Counted from the first letter of the stretch, positions 17,588-29,618 are shown. The stretch is 64,000 nucleotides of DNA from Pseudomonas fulva NBRC 16637 = DSM 17717 (GCF_000730565.1 NZ_BBIQ01000010.1:1-64000), one strand, 5' to 3'. Notes: generated by a model not told the origin, from the sequence alone. Translations and numbers: made by a program.

Positions 17588-18358
17588 ATGGCTTTAGCTA
17601 AACGCATCATCCCTTGCCTGGACGTGGACAACGGCCGTGTGGTCAAGGGCGTCAAGTTCGAGAACATCCGCGATGCCGGTGACCCGGTTGAAATCGCCCG
17701 GCGCTACAACGAGCAGGGTGCGGACGAAATCACGTTCCTCGATATCACGGCCAGCGTTGACGGCCGCGACACCACGCTGCACACCGTCGAGCGCATGGCC
17801 AGCCAGGTCTTCATCCCGCTGACCGTCGGTGGTGGCGTGCGTACCGTGCAGGACATCCGCAACCTGCTCAATGCCGGTGCCGACAAGGTGTCGATCAATA
17901 CTGCCGCCGTGTTCAACCCGGAATTCGTGGGCGAGGCCGCCGATCGTTTCGGCTCGCAGTGCATTGTCGTGGCCATCGATGCCAAGCAGGTATCCGGCCC
18001 TGGCGAAACGCCGCGCTGGGAAATCTTCACCCACGGCGGACGCAAGCCGACCGGTTTGGACGCGGTAGAGTGGGCCAAGAAGATGGAAGGCCTGGGCGCG
18101 GGCGAGATCCTGCTGACCAGCATGGACCAGGATGGCATGAAGAACGGGTTCGACCTGGGCGTGACCCGTGCCATCAGCGATGCGTTGAGCATCCCGGTGA
18201 TCGCCTCGGGCGGGGTGGGTAACCTTCAGCACCTGGCCGATGGCATCTTGCAAGGGCATGCCAGTGCCGTGTTGGCTGCCAGCATCTTCCATTTTGGGGA
18301 GTACACGGTGCCTGAGGCCAAGGCCTATATGGCAGCGCGCGGAATCGTCGTTCGCTGA
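17588..18358 (+). CDS. hisF: Imidazole glycerol phosphate synthase cyclase subunit HisF
   Basis: A 256-residue TIM barrel that joins PRFAR and ammonia from HisH. Catalytic aspartates are in [13 protein letters not shown] (Asp12) and the conserved SINTAAV and TSMDQDG strands. ATG 17588 has CAGGAG nine bases upstream; a longer in-frame start at 17561 was rejected. The gene ends ahead of a strong bidirectional terminator, closing the his cluster. Confidence 0.97.
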   Translation: MALAKRIIPCLDVDNGRVVKGVKFENIRDAGDPVEIARRYNEQGADEITFLDITASVDGRDTTLHTVERMASQVFIPLTVGGGVRTVQDIRNLLNAGADKVSINTAAVFNPEFVGEAADRFGSQCIVVAIDAKQVSGPGETPRWEIFTHGGRKPTGLDAVEWAKKMEGLGAGEILLTSMDQDGMKNGFDLGVTRAISDALSIPVIASGGVGNLQHLADGILQGHASAVLAASIFHFGEYTVPEAKAYMAARGIVVR

Positions 18359-18362
18359 TCCG

Positions 18363-18393
18363 AAAAAAAAGGGGCTGCCAGGCAGCCCCTTTT
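18363..18393. terminator. Bidirectional intrinsic terminator between hisF and betA
   Basis: A run of eight A, then GGGGCTG-CCAGG-CAGCCCC and four T. It serves both the plus-strand his cluster and the minus-strand bet operon, which converge here. Confidence 0.9.
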
Positions 18394-18398
18394 GCTGA

Positions 18399-20090
18399 TC
18401 AGCCCTGCTTCACTTCGCGCATGGGCTTGCCTTTGACCGGCGCGTCGTTGGCCACGTAGTACTTGGCAGTGCTGCGCGGCAACGGCTTGCGACCACGGAT
18501 CTTGTCCGAGATTTTCTCGGCAATCATGATGGTGGTGGCGTTGAGGTTGCCGGTGATGATGATCGGCATGATCGACGCATCCACTACACGCAGGCCCTGC
18601 ATGCCATGCACGCGGCCTTCGCCATCGACCACCGCCATGTCGTCGGTACCCATCTTGCACGAGCAGGATGGGTGGTAGGCGGTTTCGGCGTGCTCCCGGA
18701 TGAATTTGTCCAGCTCTTCATCGGTCTGCACATGCGCGCCTGGGCTGATTTCGCGACCGCGGTACGGGTCCAGCGCCGGCTGGGCCATGATTTCGCGGGT
18801 CAGGCGAATACCGTCACGGAACTCTTCCCAGTCCTGCTCGGTGGCCATGTAGTTGAACAGGATGCTCGGGTGCTGGCGTGGGTCCTTGGACTTGACCTGC
18901 ACGCGGCCGCGGCTAGGCGAGCGCATCGAGCCCATGTGCGCCTGGAAGCCATGTTCCTTGACGCCCTTGGAGCCGTTGTAATTGATGGCAACCGGCAGGA
19001 AGTGGTACTGGATGTTCGGCCATTTGAATTCAGGGCGCGAGCGAATGAAACCGCCGGCCTCGAACTGGTTGCTGGCCCCGATGCCGGTACCGTTGAACAG
19101 CCACTCCGCGCCGATGGCCGGCTGGTTCCACCACAGCAGCGATGGGTACAGCGATACGGGCTGGGTGCACGCGTACTGAAGGTACAGTTCCAGGTGATCC
19201 TGCAGGTTTTCGCCAACCCCTGGCAGGTCGTGAACGACCGGGATGTCCAGGCTTTCGAGCAGGGCGCGCGGGCCTACACCGGAGCGCTGCAGCAGTTGCG
19301 GCGTGGCGATGGCGCCGGAGCTGACGATCACTTCCTTGCGCGCGCGTGCTTCGACGCGCTCTTCGCTGTCGCCCACCAGGTAGCTCACACCAATGGCGCG
19401 CTTACCGTCGAACAGTACGCGGTCGCTCAGGGCGTGAGTCACGATGGTCAGGTTGGGGCGTTTCTTGGCCTGGTCCAGGTAACCGCGGGCAGTGCTGGAG
19501 CGGCGGCCATTCTTGGTCACCGAACGGTCCATCGGGCCGAAGCCTTCTTGCTGGTAGCCGTTGAGGTCTTCGGTGCGCGGGTAGCCGGCCTGTACGCCAG
19601 CTTCGACCATGGCGTTGAACAGCGGGTTGTTACCCGCCTTGGGCGTGGCCACGCTCAACGGGCCGTCGCCACCGTGATAGTCGTTGGGGCCGATGTCGCG
19701 GGTTTCGGCCTTGCGGAAGTACGGCAGGCAGTCCAGGTAGGCCCAGTCTTCCAGGCCTGGCAGCTCAGCCCAGCCATCGAAGTCCAGGGCGTTGCCGCGG
19801 ATGTAGCACATGCCGTTGATCAGCGAGGAGCCACCCAGGCCCTTGCCACGGCCACATTCCATGCGGCGGCCGTCCATGTGCGGCTCCGGGTCGGTCTCGT
19901 AGGCCCAGTTGTAGCGACGGCCTTGCAGCGGGAAGGCCAGGGCGGCTGGCATCTGGGTGCGGAAGTCGAAGCGATAGTCAGGGCCGCCCGCTTCGAGCAG
20001 CAGTACGGTGGTGCCTGCGTCTTCGGTAAGGCGAGTAGCCAGGGTGTTACCGGCAGAGCCGGCACCAACGATGATGTAATCGTATTCCAT
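18399..20090 (-). CDS. betA: Choline dehydrogenase BetA
   Basis: A 563-residue GMC-family flavoprotein that oxidises choline to betaine aldehyde at the inner membrane. The FAD-binding GAGSAG is at residues 9-14, the second GMC signature [13 protein letters not shown] is near 90, and the active-site histidine lies in HPSCSCKMG near 470, followed by [12 protein letters not shown]. It is the last gene of betI-betB-betA, beginning about 146 bases after betB, and ends at the shared terminator. Confidence 0.97.
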   Translation of the reverse strand: MEYDYIIVGAGSAGNTLATRLTEDAGTTVLLLEAGGPDYRFDFRTQMPAALAFPLQGRRYNWAYETDPEPHMDGRRMECGRGKGLGGSSLINGMCYIRGNALDFDGWAELPGLEDWAYLDCLPYFRKAETRDIGPNDYHGGDGPLSVATPKAGNNPLFNAMVEAGVQAGYPRTEDLNGYQQEGFGPMDRSVTKNGRRSSTARGYLDQAKKRPNLTIVTHALSDRVLFDGKRAIGVSYLVGDSEERVEARARKEVIVSSGAIATPQLLQRSGVGPRALLESLDIPVVHDLPGVGENLQDHLELYLQYACTQPVSLYPSLLWWNQPAIGAEWLFNGTGIGASNQFEAGGFIRSRPEFKWPNIQYHFLPVAINYNGSKGVKEHGFQAHMGSMRSPSRGRVQVKSKDPRQHPSILFNYMATEQDWEEFRDGIRLTREIMAQPALDPYRGREISPGAHVQTDEELDKFIREHAETAYHPSCSCKMGTDDMAVVDGEGRVHGMQGLRVVDASIMPIIITGNLNATTIMIAEKISDKIRGRKPLPRSTAKYYVANDAPVKGKPMREVKQG

Positions 20091-20236
20091 GGGGAAGCTT
20101 CCTCCGGAAGCAGTTGCGCGTCTGGCGCTGCACCTGGGTGCAGCCTGGCCTCACGCGCAAATGGATGAGTGCTGCAAGGGCCGGTCGGTCAACGACCGGC
20201 GCTGTCCTGCAGCATGGGCTGGCGTGCTACGGGCGG

Positions 20237-21709
<1,473 letters not shown>

Positions 21710-21747
21710 AGTGTCCTCGCAAGTGCAATGTGTGAGTAGGCCGGGCG

Positions 21748-22401
21748 TCACGCTCCTGCCGTGCTGGCAGAGGCCGTGCGCCGTTTTTCAGCAGCGGGGT
21801 CGGTGCCCAGTGTGTGCTGCTTGGCCAGTTGTAGATCCATGTATTCGTAAGCGATCCGTATCGCCTGGTCAGTGTCGAAGGCATCCCCCGACAAGGCGCC
21901 ACGCAGCCACAGGCCGTCGATCAGGGCCGCCAGCCCGCGGGCTGCCTTGCGTGCATGGTAAAGCGGCAGCACGCGGCGAAACTGGCAACACAGATTGGAG
22001 TACAAACGGTGGTCATTGATCCGTTGCAATCTGTGCAGATCGGGCTGGTGCATGCTGGAAGCCCAGAAAGCCAACCAGGTTTTCATCGCCGGGCCATTCA
22101 CCTGGCTGGCATCGAAGTTGCCCTCGATGATCACTTTCAGGTGGGCGCGCGGCGCATCGTCCGTCAACGCCTGGCGGCGCGCTCGCACGCCTTCGTTGAG
22201 CATGCTCATGATGTAACCCATCGTCGCTGCGATCAGGCCGTTCTTGTCCCGAAAGTAGTGACTGATGATGCCGTTCGACACGCCGGCCAAACGGGCAATG
22301 AGCGCAATGCTGGCGTCCCCCAGACCGACCTGATCGACCGCCTGTAGCGTGGCTTCGATCAACTGCTGACGGCGGATGGGTTGCATACCGACCTTGGGCA
22401 T
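21748..22401 (-). CDS. betI: Choline-responsive repressor BetI
   Basis: A 217-residue TetR-family regulator. The helix-turn-helix covers about residues 28-56 ([21 protein letters not shown]). The ligand domain has the BetI-type [26 protein letters not shown] stretch around residues 110-135 (read in two halves). It represses bet genes until choline is present. About 20 extra C-terminal residues ([11 protein letters not shown] tail) make it longer than E. coli BetI. First gene of the minus-strand operon. Confidence 0.95.
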   Translation of the reverse strand: MPKVGMQPIRRQQLIEATLQAVDQVGLGDASIALIARLAGVSNGIISHYFRDKNGLIAATMGYIMSMLNEGVRARRQALTDDAPRAHLKVIIEGNFDASQVNGPAMKTWLAFWASSMHQPDLHRLQRINDHRLYSNLCCQFRRVLPLYHARKAARGLAALIDGLWLRGALSGDAFDTDQAIRIAYEYMDLQLAKQHTLGTDPAAEKRRTASASTAGA

Positions 22402-22457
22402 CTTGCTTTCTCCTCAGGTCTACCAGCAGACGACAAGCGTCTGACTCGGCGAAGACC

Positions 22458-22486
22458 AGTCTATTTTGTTTTGATTGAACGTTCAA
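22458..22486 (-). promoter_or_regulatory. Candidate promoter of betI-betB-betA
   Basis: On the minus strand TTGAAC (22481-22486) and TAGACT (22458-22463) are 17 bases apart. The -35 lies inside the BetI palindrome, so repressor binding would block RNA polymerase. Confidence 0.45.
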
Positions 22487-22490
22487 TCAA
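22471..22490. promoter_or_regulatory. BetI operator, perfect 20-base palindrome
   Basis: TTGATTGAACGTTCAATCAA reads the same on both strands. It closely resembles known BetI operators and lies about 70 bases upstream of betI, between the divergent bet genes. Confidence 0.85.
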
Positions 22491-22876
22491 TAAAGAATAA
22501 GCTCTGCGACAATTTGTGCCATTGACAGCCCATGTGGCGGCGCCAGCGGCATCGATTAAAACCTTAGGAAATCGCGCAAACCCAGGGCCGGCAAGGCTTG
22601 TACGGGGGCGATCGATAAAGGACGCAGACGCCGTCGCAGCGTGAACAACCTGCGACATGCCTCAGGATCGGGCGATATCCCTGTGACCAATGCGCGCATG
22701 TGCAACCGTGCGCAGCAGTTTGAAGCGGTGGTAACGGCGTATGTGTTGCAGCGGATCGGTTCGAAACCGCGATTCCCAGGGTGCTTTTATAACACCTGAT
22801 GCAGTGGGGGTATTCCACCAAATGCTCAGGAAGACCGATTAGCCTCCACTGCCGTTCTGCCCGGAGCCTTCTTGCA

Positions 22877-24880
22877 ATGAGTTCTGCCTCACTAACCAAA
22901 CCCCCCGCCGAGAGGGTACGGGTCAACCGCGTGGTGTTCTACACCTCGGCGCTGATGATCCTCGTTCTGACTGCCTTGCTTATCGCTGTTCCTGAAACTG
23001 CCGGCCGCGTACTGGGCGTCGCCCAGCAGTGGCTGACGCGCAGTTTCGGCTGGTACTACATGCTGGTGATCTGCGGCTACTTGCTGTTCGTCATCTACCT
23101 GGCGTTTTCCGACTACGGCAAGCTCAAGCTGGGCGGCAAGGAAGATCAGCCTGACTTCAGCTATGGCGCCTGGGCCGGCATGCTGTTCTCGTCGGGCATC
23201 GGTATTTCGCTGTTGTACTTCGGCGCATCCGAGCCACTGGATCACTATTTCAATCCGCCCGAAGGCACGCCGGCCAGCCTGGAAGCGGCGCGTCAGGGCC
23301 TGCAGCTGACGTTCCTGCACTGGGGCCTGCACGGCTGGGCGATCTACGCCCTGGTGGGCTTGGCCGTGGGGTACTTCGCCTACCGTCACAACCAGCCGCT
23401 AGCACTGCGCTCGGCACTCTATCCACTGGTAGGCGAGCGCTGGGTCAAGGGCGCTGCCGGCAACGCTGTGGATATCTTCGGCATGTTCGTGACCCTGCTG
23501 GGCCTGGTCACCAACCTCGGGATCGGCTCGATGCAGGTCGCATCGGGGCTCGAATACCTGTTCGGCATGGACCACAGCAAGACCAACCTGCTGGTAGTGA
23601 TCCTGGTAATGGCTGGCGTTGCCACGGTGGCGGCGGTCTCGGGTGTGGAAAACGGCATCCGCCGCCTGTCCAACCTGAACATCGCGCTGTTCAGCGGGCT
23701 GCTGATCTTCGTACTGCTGGGCGGCCAGACCCTGCACCTGCTCAACGGCTTCGTGCAGAACGTGGGCGACTACCTCAACGGCATCGTGCTGAAAACCTTC
23801 GACCTTTATGTGTATGAGGGTGAGTCGGGCAAGTCAGAGCGCTGGTTGGGCCTGTGGACAGTGTTCTATTGGGCCTGGTGGATTTCCTGGGGCCCGTTCG
23901 TGGGCATGTTCATTGCCCGGATCTCCAAGGGCCGTACCGTGCGCCAGCTGGTCAGCGGTGTGCTGTTGATCCCGCTGGGCTTCACCCTGGCGTGGCTGTC
24001 GATCTTCGGCAACACAGCCTTGGACCTGGTGATCAACCATGGCGCCGTCGAACTGGGCAAGACCGCCCTCGAGCAGCCGTCCATGTCGATCTACCAGCTG
24101 CTGGAATATTTCCCGGCCGCGAAGATCGTGATCGGCGTGGCCGTGTTCGTGGGCTTCGTCCTGTTCCTGACCCCAGCGGATTCCGGCGCAGTCATGATGG
24201 CCAACCTGTCGTGCAAAGGCGGCAAGGTCGACGAGGACGCCCCGCACTGGATGGTGGTGTTCTGGTCGGTGATCATCACCCTGGTCACCATCGGCCTGTT
24301 GTTCGCCGGCAACTTCGAAGCCATGCAGACCATGGTGGTACTGGCAGGCCTGCCGTTCTCGGTGGTGCTGGTGCTGTTCATGTTCGGCTTGTACAAGGCC
24401 ATGCGGCAGGACGTGGCCATGGAGCAGGAGCGGGCCGAACTGGCCGCACGTGGCCGTCGAGGCTTCAGTGAGCGCCTGACCCAGCTCGAACTGCAACCGA
24501 CCCAGGCTGTGGTGCAGCGCTTCATGGACAAGCAGGTCAGCCCTGCGCTGAAGGATGCTGCGGCTCAGTTGCAAACCCAGGGATTCGACGTCGAGACCCG
24601 GGTCGGCCAATCGCGCAACATGATGGGCCTGCGGGTGATGATGGAAGAAGGCAACCCCTTCGTCTATGAAGTCAGCCTCGACGGCTACATGGCTGCACCG
24701 ACAGAAGCCCCGGTCGAAGGTGAGCCCGAGGTACGGCAACGCTTCTACCGTGCCGAAGTGTATTTGCACGACGGTAGCCAGGAGTATGACCTGATGGGCT
24801 TTGCGCCTGAACAGATCGTGCGCGATGTACTGGACCAGTTCGAGAGCCATCGGCAAGTGTTGGGGCGGGTATACAGCTGA
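22877..24880 (+). CDS. betT: Choline BCCT transporter BetT
   Basis: A 667-residue betaine/choline/carnitine transporter with twelve membrane helices. The BCCT signature tryptophan region FYWAWWISWGPFVGMFIARISKG (about 330-352, read as FYWAWWISWG and PFVGMFIARI) and the GIGISLLYFGASEP segment are clear. A C-terminal cytoplasmic domain of about 150 residues after the last helix is typical of osmotically modulated BetT proteins. The start at 22877 is chosen from the hydropathy pattern; the longer frame from 22799 adds a non-membrane stretch with cysteines. Divergent from betI across the shared operator. Confidence 0.93.
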   Translation: MSSASLTKPPAERVRVNRVVFYTSALMILVLTALLIAVPETAGRVLGVAQQWLTRSFGWYYMLVICGYLLFVIYLAFSDYGKLKLGGKEDQPDFSYGAWAGMLFSSGIGISLLYFGASEPLDHYFNPPEGTPASLEAARQGLQLTFLHWGLHGWAIYALVGLAVGYFAYRHNQPLALRSALYPLVGERWVKGAAGNAVDIFGMFVTLLGLVTNLGIGSMQVASGLEYLFGMDHSKTNLLVVILVMAGVATVAAVSGVENGIRRLSNLNIALFSGLLIFVLLGGQTLHLLNGFVQNVGDYLNGIVLKTFDLYVYEGESGKSERWLGLWTVFYWAWWISWGPFVGMFIARISKGRTVRQLVSGVLLIPLGFTLAWLSIFGNTALDLVINHGAVELGKTALEQPSMSIYQLLEYFPAAKIVIGVAVFVGFVLFLTPADSGAVMMANLSCKGGKVDEDAPHWMVVFWSVIITLVTIGLLFAGNFEAMQTMVVLAGLPFSVVLVLFMFGLYKAMRQDVAMEQERAELAARGRRGFSERLTQLELQPTQAVVQRFMDKQVSPALKDAAAQLQTQGFDVETRVGQSRNMMGLRVMMEEGNPFVYEVSLDGYMAAPTEAPVEGEPEVRQRFYRAEVYLHDGSQEYDLMGFAPEQIVRDVLDQFESHRQVLGRVYS

Positions 24881-24965
24881 CGCTTGGTCCTGGCCTAGCA
24901 ATATGTACGGCCGATGACCACACGTGCGTGGCTACGGTGGGTCTCCCGATTCAAGGAGGCCCACC

Positions 24966-27900
24966 ATGCCCACCGCTCGAGCCGCTTCATACGACCTCAA
25001 AGCCCAGGTCAACGCGCAATTTTCAGGCAGGCCTACATTACGGCAAGTAGCCAGCCGGCAGATCATGGGTCTGCTGATCGAGCACTACCCCCTGATCGCC
25101 GTCCATCGCCCCACGCTCAAGGATGCCAACCAGCTGAGCCTGGTCAGAGCTAACCCCGATGGGCAAAGCGTATCGACCCTTCCGCTCGTGGACGAGATCC
25201 TCAAGGCAAAGCTGCACAACCGGGTGCTGGACTTCGCGCCAGTGGCCAATTTCAACCAGTATCTGCTGCTCGACGGCAAACATTTCTTCGCCATCCCAGA
25301 TCCGTTCGAGACAGCAGAGGGCGATCAAATCGATCTCTTCGCTCTGCAACCTGCCTTCGAAGACCTGCTGCTTTTACTGGATGGCTACTTCAACGCGGCG
25401 CAGGTCGAGTACTGGCGTGCTGTCGGCAGCATGGGGGTCAGCCGTGACCGCTGGCTGCAACTGGTCTTGAAGACGGCGCTGCTGCACAACCTGTCACTTC
25501 AAGGCTTGAGCGCTCGGCAGCAGGCATGTTTGCGTGGACTCTTGGGCAGCCCCAGTGAGCGGCCGACGGTGTTCATGGTGGAGATGACCCGCCCCTATCA
25601 GAACACCACCGTTAGCCGATTCCTGCCCGATCTTATCGTGCAAGGGCAGTGGGATGAGGGTGAGACAGTGCTGTGGTGCAAACCGTCCGGCGTGGTCTGG
25701 GCGTTCGACACGCTGGATGAGTTCGCGCAGGCCCTGCAGCAGGAATATCCCGGCCTTGTGGACGAGCTAGAGATGGCCTGGCATCGGCATGAGCTTGAAG
25801 GGGATCCCTTTGCGCAGCAAACGGCCATGATGCAGGAACTCATGCTGGGGCAAGTGAACGACCTGTACAAGGCGCCATTGACCGACGTCACGCAGTTGGA
25901 AAACGGCTACTTTGCATTGAGCGATCCTGCGCAATGGTTCATCGAAGGTTATGTCGACCCGTCCGATTTCAAGAAAGCGCCGGTAGGTGTATTTCGGGTG
26001 GCAGCAGCCGATAGCTTCGCTTGCCAGAGCGCCTTTTTCGAAATTGCCCTGGCCCAGGCCGACTCGGACGGGGAAGGGGCACTGTCCGGGATTCTCGATC
26101 TTCACAGCTACACCAGTCAGCAATTGCGAAAGCAGCTGTTGCAGGACCATCCGGTTGATGCCAATTACTTTCCCGATGATGTGCTTCTGGAATTGAGCAC
26201 TGCCTACGGGGTTCCTGGCGGGGCAGGTACAGGCGCCGGCGACGGCGTTGTGGAAAAGCGCACTATCACGTTGACGGAGTTTGCCATTGGTAACCTGAGT
26301 TCGCTCGGGCAAGCGACCATCACCGCCATCGGCCACCGTGAAGATCAGCTGATCATGGATTGGTTGACCGTTGATTACCTCAAGCAGCTTATCTGGCGAG
26401 TAGACATCGGTGCTACTTACCCAGCGTATGTGGTCACCCATCTCGACGACGCGCAGCGCCAACCTGAGCGGGTCAAACGCTTCGCAGGAGAATGGCGAAG
26501 CGCATTGCTCAATAGCGCCTTGCTGGCGAAATTGACGCAACAGTTGAGCGAAATCGGCCTGCAGGCTATTTCCGATTATTGCGGCGGTAGGCTGGACGCA
26601 GCACAACCGGCCAGCACACTGATGCCGTTCGCATTGCGACGTGCGCCGGACAGTGAGCAATACGATCGGGTGCATGGCATGTATGTCCTGGTCAATCAAA
26701 CCCCAGGGACCGTTGTGCTGTACAGGCCCCTCTACGGCGGGAAGGCCGTGCTGGAATTCACCAGTACGGACGCTTTGATGGCTCAGGTGCGCGACGATGC
26801 TGAGCTGCAGACCAGCATCCTTGACTGGCTCACGCCTGAAGTGCGCCCGGTCTACGACCACGGCGGCTTCAGCGAGCCTCATCTGGGGCATTCGATCATC
26901 GATACCTCGATCTTGCCCGGGCGTGTAGCGCCTGCTCAGTTCTGGGCCAAGCCTTGGTTGGATGCTGTCGATCTCAAGCTGTACAGAGCCAACCGCGATT
27001 TGCTGGTCGATTTGGCCGAGCGCAGCTCGGTTTCCAACGCAGAAAGCCAGTGGGCGATTCTCACTCAAGGTGCCTGGTTGCTGTTCGATGTCGCTTCTAT
27101 GGTGGTAACAGGGCCCGTCGGCGCCATAGCCTGGATGGTCCAAACGCTCAATGCCGCGGCGGCCGACGAAAAAGCCATCCGAGAAGGTACGGCGTTCGAG
27201 CGCTCGGCTGCCATTGTGGATATCGTGCTCAACCTGGTAATGGCACTGGGGCATGTGTTCGGACCAAAAACTGCCGCCAAGCCGGTAGAGTTACCCGATG
27301 CCATACGCCCTTCAACGTTGGCGCCGGGGTCTACACTCCCAGTGCTGGCCGATGCCGATATGCCCACGCAAGGCAAAGTCTACCTTCCTGGGCCGGTCAC
27401 CAAGCCGCAGGCGATCATGGATTTCTCCTTCTCTGGTGGGGAAGGGTTCAATGCCTTGCCGGCCGAAATGCGCAGCAAGGTCTTGGGGTTGCGCGTTCAG
27501 ATCGATCTGGAAGAGCACTCGCCCGCTTCCAGCGGGGAGGCCGCAGGTCTTTACACGGTCGATGGGCAGCGCTACGCAAAAATGCTGATGGGCACCTTTG
27601 CTGTATCGGTTGATACCGAAGGTGTGCGGATCGTTGATGCGCAGGGCCAGCCTGGCCCGTGGTTGAGGTATGTGGGGGGAGCGTGGCGTATCGACTCGGG
27701 CCAACGCTTGCTCGGCGGTATGCCCAAGAGCCGTCTTCAGCTTGTGCGCGAAGAGAACATGCGCCGCGAAGAGAGCATGCGTGAAGAGGATGCGCGCTTG
27801 ACGTATGCGCGCGAAACATTGGCCGAGACCTATGACCGACATGCTTCTGAAGTGGATAAGACCACCGAAAAACTTGAGGAACTCGAGCGAGTCGAAACGC

Positions 27901-29618
27901 CCGATGCACAGCAGCTGGAAATGATCAGTCTACTGCGCCAAGTCAGAAGGAGGCAGCGCCAGTATGTGTGCAAAGACCTGGACGCACTCATCAAACACGA
28001 CAGCGAGCACGACGCTCTGCTCATGTCGGGCGGATCGGTAAGACCTTCCAGTCAGCTCGTCTCGACCACGGTAGCGTATCAACGCAGTATTATCCGACGT
28101 GGCCTGTTGAGGTCCTGCGAGATGTATTACAACTTGCTGGCGGATATGATCAATGAGGAGTCCATAGACGCACAGCTTGAGGAAATCGCAGTCCTCCCTA
28201 CCACTGAGCAGGAGCAGCAACGCTACAAGCAATTGACCGCCTCGCTCGAACGCGTGACGCAGTGGGCCAAAGACATGCTGGCCTTGGCCGCTAAACTTGA
28301 TCCTCTACTTGAGAGCACCCGAGCCGACAATGACATTGTGTTCCAGGACGAGGATGGCAAGAGCGAAAACAAGCATCTTGAACTGACCAGAATCATTCAA
28401 CAGCGCCAATTGAACGCCATTGATCTTGAGTTTCGACTGCTTGAAGACCTTGGCGAACTGTCAGTTGATCGTCTCCGGGGCGCCTCTGAAAAGCAGATCA
28501 ACGAGTACAACGAAATGTTGGTTGGAAAGGCACTCAAGAGTGCGGGCAGTGCACATGGTGAATTGGCTGGCAGTAGCCTGTCTGGCGAAGAGCGAGTCGC
28601 TGTGCTCAATGACGTGATCGATGCGTACGAAGAGACCATTGGCATGGCGCAATACCTGGCCGGCGCCAAACCTGAAGCTATCCGGCTCGATAAGCTCCAG
28701 CAGTATCTGGAAGAGCTACGCCGGTTGAAGCTGTTGGCCAACGAGGAAATGCAGGCCAATCTTCGTGAGGTCGAGCAGACCAAGACCTCTGCACCACGCG
28801 CTCCCGTCTATGCGCCGCGCGGCGGTGTGCGTCGAATGGTCAGGACCCAGCAGGGACGTAACGTTGTGGGTGTCGAGAGCGTCGACGACGCAGGCCTGCC
28901 CGTGGTGCAGCAAGTGGACAGTCATGCGAAGGTGTTGAGAACCTTTCGCCGGCAGAATAGCCAGTGGCAAGAGGTCGAGCCCTTAGGCACGACCGAACAT
29001 TCGCCTGGCCCTGCCATAAGGCTAAGCGAACTGCGCCGACAAGCGCAGAAGCTGATCGATGGCGTTGATGCCACGGTTGCGATGGCAAAGAAATTTTTCG
29101 CCAAGAATGAGCCCCTGGGATTGACCACGATTGTCGACCAGCACGTCAAAGACCTCGAAAGCAATCTGGCGCTTTTGCCCCGAACGGATGCCGAGAGTGC
29201 GTTGAGAGGGCGAATCGAGCATGCAATCACCGAGCTCGAAGACCATCGTCAGGAGCTGCTCAAAACGTATTACCTGACCTGCAAGACCCCTACCTTGAAC
29301 GCGCTCAAGTTCCTTCACGGACTGGGTGAGATCAGCATTAGTCAAGCCGATCGCAGGGTGCCGTTGGGGGCAAACGATTACTTGGACACCTACGAGATCA
29401 AACGGGCGTCAGGCAAGCCTATCTGGGAGGCTCACTTTCACTACCCCGCCGTCGACACGCCGGATCGAGAATTTTCTCGAGGGCATCTGAAATTGTGGGA
29501 GCAGCGCAGGCTTGGGCATCAAGCCGTGTTGCGGGCCGCGAAGAAACAGGAAGTGCTCTCCATCTACCGTGGCCAGCTACGCAAAGGCGATGTAGAGGGC
29601 ATCATTCCATTCGGGTAA
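24966..29618 (+). CDS. Large DUF6543 / dermonecrotic-toxin-like protein
   Basis: A 1550-residue protein of the family found in many pseudomonads under the name dermonecrotic toxin domain (DUF6543). Family-like stretches are LTEFAIGNLSSLG (about 437), MDWLTVDYLKQL, DIGATYPAYVVTHL, TVVLYRPLYGGKAVLEF and VYDHGGFSEPHLG near 635. Two hydrophobic segments (about 701-725 and 748-767) follow, then long charged coiled-coil-like helices (about 925-1270) and a C-terminal module (about 1471-1550) with DTYEIKRASGKPIWEAHFHY and HLKLWEQRRLG. There is no signal peptide. AGGAGG lies seven bases before ATG 24966. By eye it is less GC-rich than betT. Target and export route unknown; no immunity gene is visible next to it. 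Confidence 0.8.
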   Translation: MPTARAASYDLKAQVNAQFSGRPTLRQVASRQIMGLLIEHYPLIAVHRPTLKDANQLSLVRANPDGQSVSTLPLVDEILKAKLHNRVLDFAPVANFNQYLLLDGKHFFAIPDPFETAEGDQIDLFALQPAFEDLLLLLDGYFNAAQVEYWRAVGSMGVSRDRWLQLVLKTALLHNLSLQGLSARQQACLRGLLGSPSERPTVFMVEMTRPYQNTTVSRFLPDLIVQGQWDEGETVLWCKPSGVVWAFDTLDEFAQALQQEYPGLVDELEMAWHRHELEGDPFAQQTAMMQELMLGQVNDLYKAPLTDVTQLENGYFALSDPAQWFIEGYVDPSDFKKAPVGVFRVAAADSFACQSAFFEIALAQADSDGEGALSGILDLHSYTSQQLRKQLLQDHPVDANYFPDDVLLELSTAYGVPGGAGTGAGDGVVEKRTITLTEFAIGNLSSLGQATITAIGHREDQLIMDWLTVDYLKQLIWRVDIGATYPAYVVTHLDDAQRQPERVKRFAGEWRSALLNSALLAKLTQQLSEIGLQAISDYCGGRLDAAQPASTLMPFALRRAPDSEQYDRVHGMYVLVNQTPGTVVLYRPLYGGKAVLEFTSTDALMAQVRDDAELQTSILDWLTPEVRPVYDHGGFSEPHLGHSIIDTSILPGRVAPAQFWAKPWLDAVDLKLYRANRDLLVDLAERSSVSNAESQWAILTQGAWLLFDVASMVVTGPVGAIAWMVQTLNAAAADEKAIREGTAFERSAAIVDIVLNLVMALGHVFGPKTAAKPVELPDAIRPSTLAPGSTLPVLADADMPTQGKVYLPGPVTKPQAIMDFSFSGGEGFNALPAEMRSKVLGLRVQIDLEEHSPASSGEAAGLYTVDGQRYAKMLMGTFAVSVDTEGVRIVDAQGQPGPWLRYVGGAWRIDSGQRLLGGMPKSRLQLVREENMRREESMREEDARLTYARETLAETYDRHASEVDKTTEKLEELERVETPDAQQLEMISLLRQVRRRQRQYVCKDLDALIKHDSEHDALLMSGGSVRPSSQLVSTTVAYQRSIIRRGLLRSCEMYYNLLADMINEESIDAQLEEIAVLPTTEQEQQRYKQLTASLERVTQWAKDMLALAAKLDPLLESTRADNDIVFQDEDGKSENKHLELTRIIQQRQLNAIDLEFRLLEDLGELSVDRLRGASEKQINEYNEMLVGKALKSAGSAHGELAGSSLSGEERVAVLNDVIDAYEETIGMAQYLAGAKPEAIRLDKLQQYLEELRRLKLLANEEMQANLREVEQTKTSAPRAPVYAPRGGVRRMVRTQQGRNVVGVESVDDAGLPVVQQVDSHAKVLRTFRRQNSQWQEVEPLGTTEHSPGPAIRLSELRRQAQKLIDGVDATVAMAKKFFAKNEPLGLTTIVDQHVKDLESNLALLPRTDAESALRGRIEHAITELEDHRQELLKTYYLTCKTPTLNALKFLHGLGEISISQADRRVPLGANDYLDTYEIKRASGKPIWEAHFHYPAVDTPDREFSRGHLKLWEQRRLGHQAVLRAAKKQEVLSIYRGQLRKGDVEGIIPFG

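Larger units (their letters stand above)
22402..22876. other. Divergent bet control region
   Basis: 475 bases between betI and betT with no credible gene. It contains a hairpin at 22427-22443 (CAGACG-ACAAG-CGTCTG) in the betI leader, the palindromic operator at 22471-22490 and, on the betT side, about 385 bases of leader with no recognised element. Confidence 0.6.
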
